A DNA stretch of 33,550 nt from Bacillota bacterium. GTDB lineage: Bacteria; Bacillota; Clostridia; Lachnospirales; Lachnospiraceae. Numbering within the stretch: the first letter of the stretch is position 1; every line of letters starts with the position of its first letter. Shown here piece by piece: positions 8,705 to 17,592 of this stretch. Under the pieces are notes generated by a model. The model worked only from the letters and a program-made list of their open reading frames with translations. It had not been told where the DNA came from and ran no database searches. The DNA is taken from contig JAUNGK010000010.1 of the NCBI GenBank assembly GCA_030524555.1, positions 1 to 33,550 on the forward strand. Reading direction: 5' to 3'. The translations under genes and the position numbers were made by a program.

Positions 8705-8760
8705 TTTCCGCTCCCTGCTTTTCCACTATGCTCCTTCTGCTTTAGCATACCATAAACTCC

Positions 8761-8789
8761 TTGCTTTTTTTACTGTTTTTTTCTATTAT
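8761..8789 (+). promoter_or_regulatory. sigma-A promoter of the methyltransferase gene
   Basis: TTGCTT (8761-8766), a 17-base spacer and TATTAT (8784-8789) in the 142-base divergent gap, leaving a leader of about 50 bases before the ATG at 8847. Confidence 0.55.
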
Positions 8790-8846
8790 CATTAGAGGAC
8801 TTACTATGCCTGCACAAGGGCTGACAGCAGAAAGGATACTTTTAAC

Positions 8847-9707
8847 ATGTGGATTGCAGATCATTGGAAAGATTATGAAGTGATAGATACCTCAAATGGG
8901 GAAAAATTAGAGCGCTGGGGCAAGTATATTCTTCTTCGTCCCGACCCTCAGGTTATCTGGAATACCCCAAAGGATGCCCCCCAGTGGCGAAAGCTGAACG
9001 GACACTACCACCGCAGCTCCAAGGGCGGCGGCGAATGGGAATTTTTCCAGCTTCCCAACGAGTGGAGCATCCACTATCGTGATCTCACCTTTCATCTAAA
9101 GCCCTTCAGCTTTAAACATACCGGTCTTTTCCCTGAGCAGGCAGTAAACTGGGACTGGTTTAGTGATATCATTCAAAAGGCTGACCGCCCTTTAAAGGTT
9201 TTGAACCTTTTTGCCTACACCGGAGGCGCTACCCTTGCCGCAGCCAAAGCCGGAGCGGCTGTTACCCATGTGGATGCCTCTAAAGGAATGGTCACCTGGG
9301 CAAAAGAAAACGCTGCCGCATCAGGACTTGCGGATGCTCCCATCCGCTATCTGGTAGACGACTGCGTTAAATTCGTTGAAAGAGAAATCCGCCGTGGAAA
9401 TACCTACGACGGTATTATCATGGACCCGCCCTCCTACGGAAGGGGGCCTAAGGGCGAAATCTGGAAGATTGAAGAAAGCGTTTATCCCTTTATCCAGCTG
9501 ACTGCAAAGCTGCTGTCTAAGGACGCCCTGTTTTTCCTGATCAATTCCTACACCACCGGCCTGCAGCCTGCGGTACTGACCTATATGCTAAGCACCGCCA
9601 TTGTCAAAAAGCGGGGCGGTCAGGTAAGCTCTTCGGAAATCGGTCTGCCTGTAACCCAAAACGGCCTTATACTGCCCTGCGGCGCTTCCGGACGCTGGGT
9701 GTGCTGA
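8847..9707 (+). CDS. class I SAM-dependent methyltransferase, RlmI/RlmK-like
   Basis: This 286-aa protein has an N-terminal beta-rich region (residues 1 to about 95) and a Rossmann methyltransferase domain. Motif I is LNLFAYTGGATLAAAKAG, the acidic end of strand 2 is in VTHVDASKGMVTWAKENA, and motif IV is IIMDPPSYGRGPKGE; this DPPSY form is shared with the 23S rRNA methyltransferases RlmI and RlmK. It lacks an obvious full N-terminal PUA domain and is shorter than E. coli RlmI. An RNA base substrate, probably rRNA, is inferred from family. A weak GAAAGG ribosome-binding site and a plausible sigma-A promoter lie upstream. It stands alone between the ASKHA and Ktr operons. Confidence 0.82.
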   Translation: MWIADHWKDYEVIDTSNGEKLERWGKYILLRPDPQVIWNTPKDAPQWRKLNGHYHRSSKGGGEWEFFQLPNEWSIHYRDLTFHLKPFSFKHTGLFPEQAVNWDWFSDIIQKADRPLKVLNLFAYTGGATLAAAKAGAAVTHVDASKGMVTWAKENAAASGLADAPIRYLVDDCVKFVEREIRRGNTYDGIIMDPPSYGRGPKGEIWKIEESVYPFIQLTAKLLSKDALFFLINSYTTGLQPAVLTYMLSTAIVKKRGGQVSSSEIGLPVTQNGLILPCGASGRWVC

Positions 9708-9785
9708 TGTGCTTCCCTTCTGTCTGCAATGACCGCTTATTCCGTATCAGGCCCTGCATAATATTTGATATCCAGAATTACTCTT

Positions 9786-10454
9786 TTAAAAATTTTTTTC
9801 ATGTTTAAAATTTTTCAAAAGGCGCTCCACATCTTCAATCCGCCCAATTACCATCAGATGTTCCTTTTCCTCAAAAACATGATCCGCCATGGGCAGGAGC
9901 CTGGTACTGTCCCCCTTCTTCACTCCCAAAATACTGACCTTATATCTGGCACGGAAATTTACTCCCTTGATCGTGTTTCCCACCCACTCCGATGCCACAG
10001 GAATCTCAAAAATGGAATATTCATCATTTAGTTCAATATAGTCAAACACATGATTTGCACTGTAGCGCACTGCCACCTTTTCCGCAATATCCCTGTCCGG
10101 ATAGATCACTTCATCTGCACCGTTCCTAAGCAGAAATTTTGCCTGAATATCTCTGGTTGCCTTGCTGACCACATATCTGGCGCCATTATCCTTTAACAGA
10201 GAAGTAATTTCAAGACTGCTTTGAAAATTTGTGCCAATACACACAAAGCAGATATCAAAATTTCTTATCCCTATACTCTTTAACACTTCAACATTGGTAC
10301 AATCACCTATCTGCGCATTGGTCACGATAGGCATCATGGCCTCAACGTTTTCCTCCCTTACGTCAATGACCATAACCTCATTTTTCAGCTCAACCATTTT
10401 CTTACAAAGATGCTGTCCAAATCTTCCAAGTCCAATAATCAATACCGATTTCAT
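9786..10454 (-). CDS. ktrA: Trk/Ktr potassium uptake regulatory subunit (RCK protein)
   Basis: This 222-aa cytoplasmic protein is the nucleotide-binding gating subunit of a Ktr-type K+ transporter. The RCK-N Rossmann domain carries GLGRFG at residues 8-13 and acidic D31 at the end of strand 2 (VMVIDVREEN), which binds the adenosine ribose of NAD(H) or ATP/ADP. The RCK-C domain follows from about residue 140 (YSIFEIPVASEWVGNTIKG). GAGGG sits just before the ATG. It follows the membrane subunit gene by 34 bases, the usual pairing. Length fits KtrA (about 220 aa), half of the duplicated TrkA of proteobacteria. Confidence 0.9.
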   Translation of the reverse strand: MKSVLIIGLGRFGQHLCKKMVELKNEVMVIDVREENVEAMMPIVTNAQIGDCTNVEVLKSIGIRNFDICFVCIGTNFQSSLEITSLLKDNGARYVVSKATRDIQAKFLLRNGADEVIYPDRDIAEKVAVRYSANHVFDYIELNDEYSIFEIPVASEWVGNTIKGVNFRARYKVSILGVKKGDSTRLLPMADHVFEEKEHLMVIGRIEDVERLLKNFKHEKNF

Positions 10455-10488
10455 GTTTCCCTCATTTCTGCGCCGCTTTCGCGCTCAA

Positions 10489-11844
10489 CTAACCAATTAT
10501 AATTTTTTCTACCGGCAGCTGCACGGGTGCTGTCTTTTTTCTCTCAGTAAAGGAAAGGGCAAAGGACATGCTTCCAAGTCTGCCACAGTACATCAGAAGA
10601 ATAATCACAATTCGTGACGCTGCCGTTAAATCTCTGGTAATGCCCGTACTCATTCCCACCGTTCCTATAGCGGAAAGCACTTCAAAAATCACATCCTCCA
10701 CCGAAAGAAGAGGCTGCATATAGCAGATGAAAATCACTGCTGTCACCGCCATCAGAAGACTAATCACCACCACATTACTTGCTTTTCGTATGGTGTCATC
10801 ATCCAGCCTTCTTTTGAAGATATTCACCCCACGGCTGTCCCGTAAATTGGACCATACGTACATAATAAGAACCATGGCAGTAACTGTTTTAACGCCGCCT
10901 GCCGTCGAGCCGGGACTTCCTCCAATAAACATAAAAAGAGAAGTAAGCAGCTTAGAAGCGGTAGTCAATCCCTCCGTGTCTATGGTATTAAACCCCGCTG
11001 TTCTGGCTGTCACGGAGCTGAAAGCCGCTCCAAGGAACTGATCTTTAATGCTCATACCGCAAAGCAGATTGTCCCCTTCAAAAATCCAAAACAGGATTGT
11101 CCCGGCCACCAGAAGCAACGCTGTTGAAAACAACGTGATTTTGGTATGAAGCATATATTTATTCCAATGCAAACCGTTTGTCTTCAAATCACTCCACACC
11201 AGGAAGCCGATGCCGCCTATTATAATCAATGCCATAATTACAACATTAATCAAAATATCGCCATGAAATGCTGTCAGTGAGGAATACTTGCCTGACCATG
11301 TTCCCAGCAGATCAAAGCCTGCATTGCAGAATGCCGATATAGAATGAAAAATTCCAAAATAAATTCCTTTTGACACTCCGAACACCGGAACGAACCGGAT
11401 GGAAAGAAGTACTGCCCCAATTGCTTCCACTAAAACAGTTCCTCTGTAAACCATTCGTACAAGCCTGACAATACCGCCCATCTGCAGATAATTCATACTT
11501 TCCTGAAGGATTCCCCGCATCCGCAGGGATATCCTCTTACGAAGAAGCAGTGCCATCATTACGCCCATAGTCATAAAACCCAGACCGCCCACTTGTATCA
11601 TCAGTAAAATAGTGAGCTGTCCAAATACCGTCCAGTGAGAAGCCGTATCAACCACTACAAGCCCGGTCACACATGTAGCGCTTGTCGCCGTAAAGAAAGC
11701 CGTCAGGAAATCCGTTTTCTCACCCGGCACAGTGGCAGCAGGAAGCAGCAAAAGCAAAGTTCCCAACACGATAACCAGCAGATATCCCATCGCAATAATA
11801 CGCACATAAGTTAAACCATTCTGTATGCGTTTCAGTACGTTCAT
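10489..11844 (-). CDS. ktrB: Trk/Ktr potassium transporter membrane subunit
   Basis: This 451-aa integral membrane protein has four M1-P-M2 repeats, each with a selectivity-filter segment: TSATCVTGL (about residues 54-62), SAFCNAGFD, SVTARTAGFNT and SAIGTVGMSTG. It conducts K+ (often with Na+ dependence) and is gated by the downstream KtrA ring. The ATG at 11842-11844 is chosen over an upstream TTG because it gives MNVLKRIQNG with an AAGGA site 8 bases upstream. The 158-base gap to divergent trpS contains AT-rich sequence but no -35/-10 pair for this operon that I would defend. Confidence 0.92.
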   Translation of the reverse strand: MNVLKRIQNGLTYVRIIAMGYLLVIVLGTLLLLLPAATVPGEKTDFLTAFFTATSATCVTGLVVVDTASHWTVFGQLTILLMIQVGGLGFMTMGVMMALLLRKRISLRMRGILQESMNYLQMGGIVRLVRMVYRGTVLVEAIGAVLLSIRFVPVFGVSKGIYFGIFHSISAFCNAGFDLLGTWSGKYSSLTAFHGDILINVVIMALIIIGGIGFLVWSDLKTNGLHWNKYMLHTKITLFSTALLLVAGTILFWIFEGDNLLCGMSIKDQFLGAAFSSVTARTAGFNTIDTEGLTTASKLLTSLFMFIGGSPGSTAGGVKTVTAMVLIMYVWSNLRDSRGVNIFKRRLDDDTIRKASNVVVISLLMAVTAVIFICYMQPLLSVEDVIFEVLSAIGTVGMSTGITRDLTAASRIVIILLMYCGRLGSMSFALSFTERKKTAPVQLPVEKIIIG

Positions 11845-11963
11845 CAATCTATTCCTTTTCTCCTGTCAAATAATAATTATCCATTATTTTATACTAAAGT
11901 TATCTCAAAATCTACTGCTGCTTTCAATTTTAAAAAAATATAGGAAAATTCCCGCAAGTAGTG

Positions 11964-11969
11964 TATAAT
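11964..11969 (+). promoter_or_regulatory. -10 box of trpS
   Basis: A perfect TATAAT lies 34 bases before the trpS start codon; no clear -35 hexamer is found at 16-18 bases. The short leader leaves no room for a T-box, and none is seen. Confidence 0.45.
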
Positions 11970-12002
11970 GGTTCAGAAGTGCTTTTATGAATGGAGGATA
12001 TT

Positions 12003-13094
12003 ATGTCAAAAATAATTTTAACCGGTGACAGACCTACCGGACGTCTTCATGTTGGTCACTATGTGGGCTCCCTGAAAAGAAGAGTGGAGCTGCAAAACTC
12101 CGGTATGTTCGATAAAATTTTTATTATGATTGCAGATGCACAGGCTCTTACCGACAATGCTGAGCAGCCCGAAAAGGTGCGCCAGAACATTGTGGAGGTA
12201 GCCCTCGACTATTTATCCTGCGGACTTGATCCCAGGCAGTCTACACTGCTGATCCAGTCACAGATTCCGGAGCTTTGCGAGCTTTCCTTTTATTATATGA
12301 ATCTGGTAACCGTTTCCAGGCTTCAAAGAAACCCCACTGTTAAATCCGAAATCCAAATGCGTAACTTTGAGGCAAGCATTCCGGTAGGCTTCTTCACCTA
12401 TCCCATCAGTCAGGCTGCCGACATTACCGCTTTTAAAGCTACTACAGTGCCTGTAGGCGAGGATCAGATGCCTATGCTGGAGCAGACCAAGGAAATCGTG
12501 CGCAAGTTTAACTCCGTATACGGCGACACCCTTGTAGAGCCTGATATTCTTCTCCCTGACAATAAGGCGTGCCTGCGTCTTCCCGGAATTGACGGCAAGG
12601 CTAAGATGAGTAAATCCCTTAATAACTGTATTTATCTTTCCGACACCGAGGAGGATGTACGCAAGAAGGTTATGTCCATGTTTACAGACCCCAACCATCT
12701 TCAGGTCTCCGATCCCGGACGGGTAGAAGGCAACCCTGTATTTATCTATCTGGATGCTTTCTGTAAGGATGAAATGTTTGCCGAATATCTTCCCGAATAT
12801 GCGAATCTGGAGGAATTAAAGGCCCACTACACCAGAGGCGGTTTAGGCGATGTAAAAGTGAAGAAATTTTTGAACAACGTGCTTCAGGAGGAGCTTTCTC
12901 CTATCCGTGCAAGAAGAAAGGAATGGGAAAAGGATATACCTGCTGTTTATGAGATTCTTCATGAGGGAAGCCTTGCTGCAAGAGAAGTTGCAGCCCAGAC
13001 CCTTGATGATGTGAAGAAATCCATGAAGATCAATTATTTTGACGATCATGCGCTGATCGCAGAACAGGCAGAGAAATACGCAGGTCAGAAATAG
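12003..13094 (+). CDS. trpS: tryptophanyl-tRNA synthetase
   Basis: This class I aminoacyl-tRNA synthetase (363 aa) charges tRNA-Trp with tryptophan. The HIGH-type motif is in [19 protein letters not shown] is intact at residues 201-205, and [18 protein letters not shown] is the typical TrpRS/TyrRS nucleotide-binding segment. The ATG at 12003 follows GGAGG by 6 bases and gives [13 protein letters not shown]; an ATG 12 bases earlier overlaps the ribosome-binding site itself and is rejected. It is monocistronic and ends in a strong stem-loop. No tryptophan gene or T-box is near. Confidence 0.95.
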   Translation: MSKIILTGDRPTGRLHVGHYVGSLKRRVELQNSGMFDKIFIMIADAQALTDNAEQPEKVRQNIVEVALDYLSCGLDPRQSTLLIQSQIPELCELSFYYMNLVTVSRLQRNPTVKSEIQMRNFEASIPVGFFTYPISQAADITAFKATTVPVGEDQMPMLEQTKEIVRKFNSVYGDTLVEPDILLPDNKACLRLPGIDGKAKMSKSLNNCIYLSDTEEDVRKKVMSMFTDPNHLQVSDPGRVEGNPVFIYLDAFCKDEMFAEYLPEYANLEELKAHYTRGGLGDVKVKKFLNNVLQEELSPIRARRKEWEKDIPAVYEILHEGSLAAREVAAQTLDDVKKSMKINYFDDHALIAEQAEKYAGQK

Positions 13095-13127
13095 TTGTGG
13101 AAGGTCTAAAATTGTACAGTATTCTTG

Positions 13128-13155
13128 TAGCGCAAGCTTGCTTAAGCTTGCGCTA
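13128..13155. terminator. bidirectional terminator between trpS and ABC exporter gene
   Basis: A perfect 12-bp stem (TAGCGCAAGCTT at 13128-13139 pairing with 13144-13155) closes a 4-base loop and is followed by TTTTA on the plus strand. It serves trpS and, on the other strand, lies just after the ABC gene stop at 13158. Confidence 0.85.
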
Positions 13156-13157
13156 TT

Positions 13158-14984
13158 TTATGCCTCTATATACTGCCCTGCCTGTGCCTTCCACATGGCT
13201 GCATACTTTCCGTTCAGCAAAAGAAGCTGCTCATGGGTTCCCTGCTCTGCAATCTGTCCGTTTTCCAGCATGATGATACGATCCGCAAGTCTGGTTGTGG
13301 ACAATCGATGGGAAATAAAGATCACCGTCTTGTTTTCCGTTGCCTCCAGCATGGAATGATTCAGCTGATATTCTGCAATAGGATCGAGGGCGCTGGAAGG
13401 CTCATCCAGAATAATCAGTCCGGCGTTTTTGTAAAATACTCTGCCGATAGCAAGCTTCTGGCTCTCACCGCCGGAAAGATTGATGCCATCCTGGGCAAAC
13501 TCTGTGGTCAGCTGTGTATCCAGACCCTTAGGCAAAGCTTTCGTCCTCTCCGCCAGCCCACTATGGGTAAGGGCGCTTTTCACCCGCTCCAAATCCGTAT
13601 CCTGATCAAGATCAAGCAGTACATTCTCCGTAACCGTGCCTGCAAAGATCTTGAAATCCTGAAATACAGTTCCTACGGAATGGCGGTATTGTTCCACATC
13701 ATAGTCCCGGATATTCACTCCTCCCAGCAGAATTTCTCCCTCTGTAGTATCATAAAGCCGCATAATCAGCTTGGTCAGCGTGGTCTTGCCTGCACCGTTA
13801 TAGCCTACAAGCGCAAGCTTCTCCCCCGGCGCAACGGAAAGAGAAATGTTCCTGATTACATTGCCATATTCCCCGCCGTACGAAAAGGATACATTTTTAA
13901 GCTCCAGGGCCTTGGCCTGATCGGATACCGGAAGCTTTCTCTCGCTTTTAATCTGAGGCTCATAATCCATAAAATCAAGAATCTTCTGCACATAAAGGCT
14001 GGTCTCCGCCGCATAAGGGTAAACATCTGTAAATACCCTCATTCCTCTCTTCAACTGTCCAAAGGAATTGTACAGAATTGCAACACTGCTGTAGGATAAA
14101 CCACCCAACACAGCTGCCTTAAATACCAGATAAGAAATATACAGCACATCACTGAAAAAATCATTGCTGACGTACTGGCGCATGAAATCCAGCCAGAACT
14201 TTCTTTTCGTATAACGCTTTTCCACCTGATACAGCTGTTCATTTGCTTTCTCAAAATCATCATACAATATCCCGGCAGCCTCCGGGTTTAAGCGAAGCTC
14301 CTTTGCATAGTCGCTGAGATAAAACACTCTTTTCACATATTCCTGCTTCCGCTCGTGGGGATTGCGTCTGATCCTCACCTCGTAAGAAAGCTTATTATAT
14401 AACTGATTAAAGGCGAATCCCATGACAAAGGAAACTACCGCAAACAGAATGGAAAACCTGTCCTTCACAAAGAAATAAATCCCTGTGGAGACAAAAGTAC
14501 AAATTCCTGCCGCCGTGTTCTGCAAAAAGGTAATGCATCGGTCAATCTGCTTGTCGGCCTCCGATATGGCAAGTACCAGTTCATTATAATAATCGGGATT
14601 ATCGTAGCACTGCAAATCCAGCTCTTTCGCTTTTTCATAAAGTGCCATCTTCACCTTTCGGCGCACCTTAGGCAGCTCCCTGACTGCAATATAATCAGAT
14701 ATAAAAGAGGAAAACAGCATTTCCGCCGTTATAAATGCCGCCAGTCCCAGCAGAAATATGGCCACCTGACGGAACGGGTAATGAAATTCAGCCGCCTCCA
14801 AAACATAACCAATTCCAAAGGTATGCTCCAGAAAAATTGACAACTGGTTTCTGGCTGCATCCAGCGTTAAAAGAATTACATAGGCCGGTGAAGCGGTATA
14901 GCACAGGCGGATTAAAAACAGGTTATTTTTCCAAACCTTTTTCACACTATGCTTCGTGCTGACAGTGTCATTTTGTTTACTCAT
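13158..14984 (-). CDS. ABC exporter half-transporter (permease-ATPase fusion), second of a pair
   Basis: This 608-aa protein has an N-terminal six-helix exporter domain (residues about 20-340) and a C-terminal ATPase: Walker A GYNGAGKTT near residue 393, signature LSGGESQK near 500, Walker B with catalytic Glu in IILDEPSSALDP, and switch His in FISHR. It should form an ATP-driven exporter with the product of the preceding gene, whose stop codon overlaps this start by 4 bases (ATGA), implying coupled translation and equimolar subunits. Substrate is unknown: no peptide precursor, immunity gene or regulator sits beside it. The motif reads LSGGE rather than LSGGQ in both partners. It ends at a terminator shared with trpS. 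Confidence 0.88.
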   Translation of the reverse strand: MSKQNDTVSTKHSVKKVWKNNLFLIRLCYTASPAYVILLTLDAARNQLSIFLEHTFGIGYVLEAAEFHYPFRQVAIFLLGLAAFITAEMLFSSFISDYIAVRELPKVRRKVKMALYEKAKELDLQCYDNPDYYNELVLAISEADKQIDRCITFLQNTAAGICTFVSTGIYFFVKDRFSILFAVVSFVMGFAFNQLYNKLSYEVRIRRNPHERKQEYVKRVFYLSDYAKELRLNPEAAGILYDDFEKANEQLYQVEKRYTKRKFWLDFMRQYVSNDFFSDVLYISYLVFKAAVLGGLSYSSVAILYNSFGQLKRGMRVFTDVYPYAAETSLYVQKILDFMDYEPQIKSERKLPVSDQAKALELKNVSFSYGGEYGNVIRNISLSVAPGEKLALVGYNGAGKTTLTKLIMRLYDTTEGEILLGGVNIRDYDVEQYRHSVGTVFQDFKIFAGTVTENVLLDLDQDTDLERVKSALTHSGLAERTKALPKGLDTQLTTEFAQDGINLSGGESQKLAIGRVFYKNAGLIILDEPSSALDPIAEYQLNHSMLEATENKTVIFISHRLSTTRLADRIIMLENGQIAEQGTHEQLLLLNGKYAAMWKAQAGQYIEA

Positions 14985-16813
14985 AATGCCACCCCTTCCA
15001 CCGTATCTACTGCCAGGTAATTCATTGCCTGCTTCTTATACATTTCCGCATAGCTTCCATCCTGCTCCATCAGCTGCCTGTGTGTCCCCTCCTCGATAAT
15101 CCGTCCCTTTTCCAGCATAAATACCCTGTGGGCATTTTTCACCGAAGACAGGCGATGGGAAATAAAGATCATGGTATGATCCTCTCCATCTTTCATAATG
15201 CTGTCAAACAGTTCGTACTCCGCAATAGGGTCAAGGGCACTGGAAGGCTCATCAAACACTCTCACCGGTGTTTTCCGGACAAAAGCTCTTGCCACCGCTA
15301 CCTTTTGGCTCTCACCGCCGGAAAGCACGGCTCCCTGATCGTCAAATTCTTTGGTCATCATCGTATGAATCCCGGACGGCAAGGTCTGTATTCTGTCATA
15401 TATTCCCGCTTTTTGAAGGGCCTCTATAACCATCCTGTCCTCATCTTCAAAATGTCTGCCCATAAGCACATTGTCCTTTACGCTCATGCCAAACAGACAA
15501 CAGTCCTGAAATGCCGCTGCAAACAGCCCCCGGTACTGCCGCAATTCATATTCCCTGATATCTACACCGTTTAATCTGATCACGCCCTTAGTAGGATCAT
15601 ACAGACGCAGCAGAAGCTTGATAATGGTAGACTTTCCCGCACCGTTATGCCCCACCAAAGCCACAATCTCACCACCGTGTATGGTAAAAGACAGATCACG
15701 AATGGTTTCCTCCTGCTGATAGGAAAAGGTCACATGATCAAATTCAATGGTTTCCACCTCCCCGGGTACATTTCTTCCCTTCTGGTCCTCCGGAATTTGC
15801 TCCTCATATCTCAGAAAGCTCCTGAGATTGTTGAGAAACATTCCGTTTTTCATATTTTCCATAATATTCTCAAACAAGCCAATCAGAATCCATGTAGCTG
15901 ACACCATGAGGCTGGTCATAACCGTCAGCTCCGCCAACGATATAGCGCCTCTGACCAGATTTCCATGAATTGCATAGAGCAATACTCCCTCGAAAATCAC
16001 GGTAAAGGTAAACGTAAGACGCCCAAAGTCCATGCTGATAACCCCAAGCGCATATTTTTTGGCAAGTCCCACATTCCGCTCTGTCGCCTCATCATACTGA
16101 CGGCGTAACAGCCGAAACACATTGGACAATCTGATCTCCTTGGCATAATCCGGCAGATACATAACGCGGTTTACATAATTCAGCACCTTATCATTTACCG
16201 CACTTTCCTGATATCGCTTGAATTCCTGTCTGTTTTTCAGATTTCCAAATACAAAATTTCCCACAAGCGGTGAAATGATAAACAAAACGGAATAATGATC
16301 TATTTCAAACATGGTATAAAAAACCACCACTACAGCCACCGCTCCCGTCAAAACTCCCCATACGCTGTCTATAATCGCAGTAACCTTTTCCTCCGCATGA
16401 TCCGCTGCCATCGTAAACCGGTTATAAAACTCCGAATCCTCATAACATCGAAGCTCTACGTTCCTTGCCTTTTCATAAAGTTTCTTATACACACCGTGAT
16501 AAATTCTTGTATTTGTCAGCGGTACTACAACATTTTCCACATATCTCTTATACAGATTTATGAAAAAAAACATACCGCCGCATGCCAGAATATAAGCAAA
16601 AATCCCACTGAATTCCTGCTTTTGATCCAACTGCTCCACGATATGTTTCAAAAAGAAACCGGTGAAAAATATCCATTCAAAATAATCCAATCCCTTTACA
16701 AAGAAGGAATGGATGACACGGCTTTTACTGATTTGCAATCCCAACCCAACCGCATACCAATTGTTCCGAAGAGTTTCCCCCGGCTTCTGCTTATTCCCCT
16801 TCGTCTTTTTCAT
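14981..16813 (-). CDS. ABC exporter half-transporter (permease-ATPase fusion), first of a pair
   Basis: This 610-aa exporter subunit has a transmembrane domain in residues about 20-340 and an ATPase with Walker A GHNGAGKST near residue 387, signature LSGGESQK near 497, Walker B/Glu in VRVFDEPSSALDP and switch His in FISHR. Both partners keep the catalytic Glu and His, so a degenerate site is not obvious, unlike many heterodimeric exporters. A purine-rich GGGGGAGA site precedes the ATG. This gene leads the two-gene operon; a palindrome at 16875-16894 lies upstream. Substrate cannot be inferred. It has about the same architecture as the downstream partner and probably arose by duplication. Confidence 0.88.
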   Translation of the reverse strand: MKKTKGNKQKPGETLRNNWYAVGLGLQISKSRVIHSFFVKGLDYFEWIFFTGFFLKHIVEQLDQKQEFSGIFAYILACGGMFFFINLYKRYVENVVVPLTNTRIYHGVYKKLYEKARNVELRCYEDSEFYNRFTMAADHAEEKVTAIIDSVWGVLTGAVAVVVVFYTMFEIDHYSVLFIISPLVGNFVFGNLKNRQEFKRYQESAVNDKVLNYVNRVMYLPDYAKEIRLSNVFRLLRRQYDEATERNVGLAKKYALGVISMDFGRLTFTFTVIFEGVLLYAIHGNLVRGAISLAELTVMTSLMVSATWILIGLFENIMENMKNGMFLNNLRSFLRYEEQIPEDQKGRNVPGEVETIEFDHVTFSYQQEETIRDLSFTIHGGEIVALVGHNGAGKSTIIKLLLRLYDPTKGVIRLNGVDIREYELRQYRGLFAAAFQDCCLFGMSVKDNVLMGRHFEDEDRMVIEALQKAGIYDRIQTLPSGIHTMMTKEFDDQGAVLSGGESQKVAVARAFVRKTPVRVFDEPSSALDPIAEYELFDSIMKDGEDHTMIFISHRLSSVKNAHRVFMLEKGRIIEEGTHRQLMEQDGSYAEMYKKQAMNYLAVDTVEGVAL

Positions 16814-16874
16814 ATGTCCCGTCTCCCCCTATTTCAAAATCATATCATATTTCCCGGGGAATAGCACTCTATAT

Positions 16875-16894
16875 TTAGGATAATTTATTCCTAA
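16875..16894. promoter_or_regulatory. 20-bp palindrome upstream of the ABC exporter operon (candidate operator)
   Basis: TTAGGA (16875-16880) and TCCTAA (16889-16894) form a dyad with an 8-base AT centre, about 60 bases upstream of the exporter start. Two overlapping TATGAT hexamers lie between it and the gene. It could be bound by a MarR- or TetR-type repressor; no such gene is adjacent. Confidence 0.4.
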
Positions 16895-16979
16895 GTTTGT
16901 TTTTATCTCCAGCACAAACAAAAATAGACACAATAAAGAACTTCCACGCAAGGCACTTCCACCAGACCAACCTTTCTTC

Positions 16980-17007
16980 TTGCAATTTTACAAACTTCCT
17001 ATATACT
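16980..17007 (+). promoter_or_regulatory. probable sigma-A promoter of the DUF5721 gene
   Basis: TTGCAA (16980-16985), a 16-base spacer and TATACT (17002-17007), about 43 bases before the ATG at 17050. Confidence 0.5.
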
Positions 17008-17049
17008 GATTATGACGGTTTATTACATTATACAATAACAGGAGCATTC

Positions 17050-17553
17050 ATGAAATCATACAAAATTACGGAACTGAAAAGCTTCATGAGCAAGCTGCTG
17101 GGCAGCAGCACCTTTGACGGCTTTCTCCTTGCAGAAGCCTCCATCAGTACCTACAATACCTTTGTTATCGACGGCCATATCAATAAAGAATTTTTCACAG
17201 GTGATATCAATGATGAGGGCATCCTGCCCTCCTATGAATTTTCCATGTGGCAGGATATGCGCAGCATATGCTTTGATCTGATCAAGGGCAAAAGAACTCC
17301 CGTAGGCTTTAAGCTTGTGCTGCATTTGAAACCGGAACTGGCTGATACTCTGCTGAAAAAAGGCAATGCGGCAGTCTCTCTTTCTGATTTAAAGGCCTTT
17401 GTTCTCAACATAAAATACGATGGCAGTGAGCTGAACTGCATCACCGCCACCGCATATCATACTTTTGTTTTGGATAAAACCCCTGATCAAATCTGGGATG
17501 AATATCTGGTCAGGTTCTTCAATGAAAATTCCATCAGCTTTGAGGCGGGCTGA
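17050..17553 (+). CDS. DUF5721 family protein
   Basis: This small soluble protein (167 aa) begins MKSYKITELKSFMSKLLGSSTFDGFLL, which I recognise as DUF5721, a family of unknown function in Lachnospiraceae and relatives. The ATG at 17050 follows AGGAG by 6 bases; a much longer open frame upstream (from 16897) has no ribosome-binding site and no family resemblance. It has no signal peptide, membrane helix or recognisable catalytic motif. It is divergent from the ABC exporter pair and convergent with the coiled-coil gene 40 bases downstream, so it is probably monocistronic. Confidence 0.75.
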   Translation: MKSYKITELKSFMSKLLGSSTFDGFLLAEASISTYNTFVIDGHINKEFFTGDINDEGILPSYEFSMWQDMRSICFDLIKGKRTPVGFKLVLHLKPELADTLLKKGNAAVSLSDLKAFVLNIKYDGSELNCITATAYHTFVLDKTPDQIWDEYLVRFFNENSISFEAG

Positions 17554-17592
17554 TCTCCCACTGCTTATAGGAGTTCCCCCGCATGTGCGTAA

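Noticed and set aside
11844-12003. T-box riboswitch before trpS
   Set aside because: The leader after the -10 box is only about 30 bases and lacks T-box motifs.
13233-14099. Long 288-aa open frame opposite the ABC exporter gene
   Set aside because: It lies wholly antisense to a strongly supported ABC gene and shows no domain or ribosome-binding site.
16897-17049. N-terminal extension of the DUF5721 gene
   Set aside because: The extension has no ribosome-binding site and spans the predicted promoter; AGGAG fixes the start at 17050.
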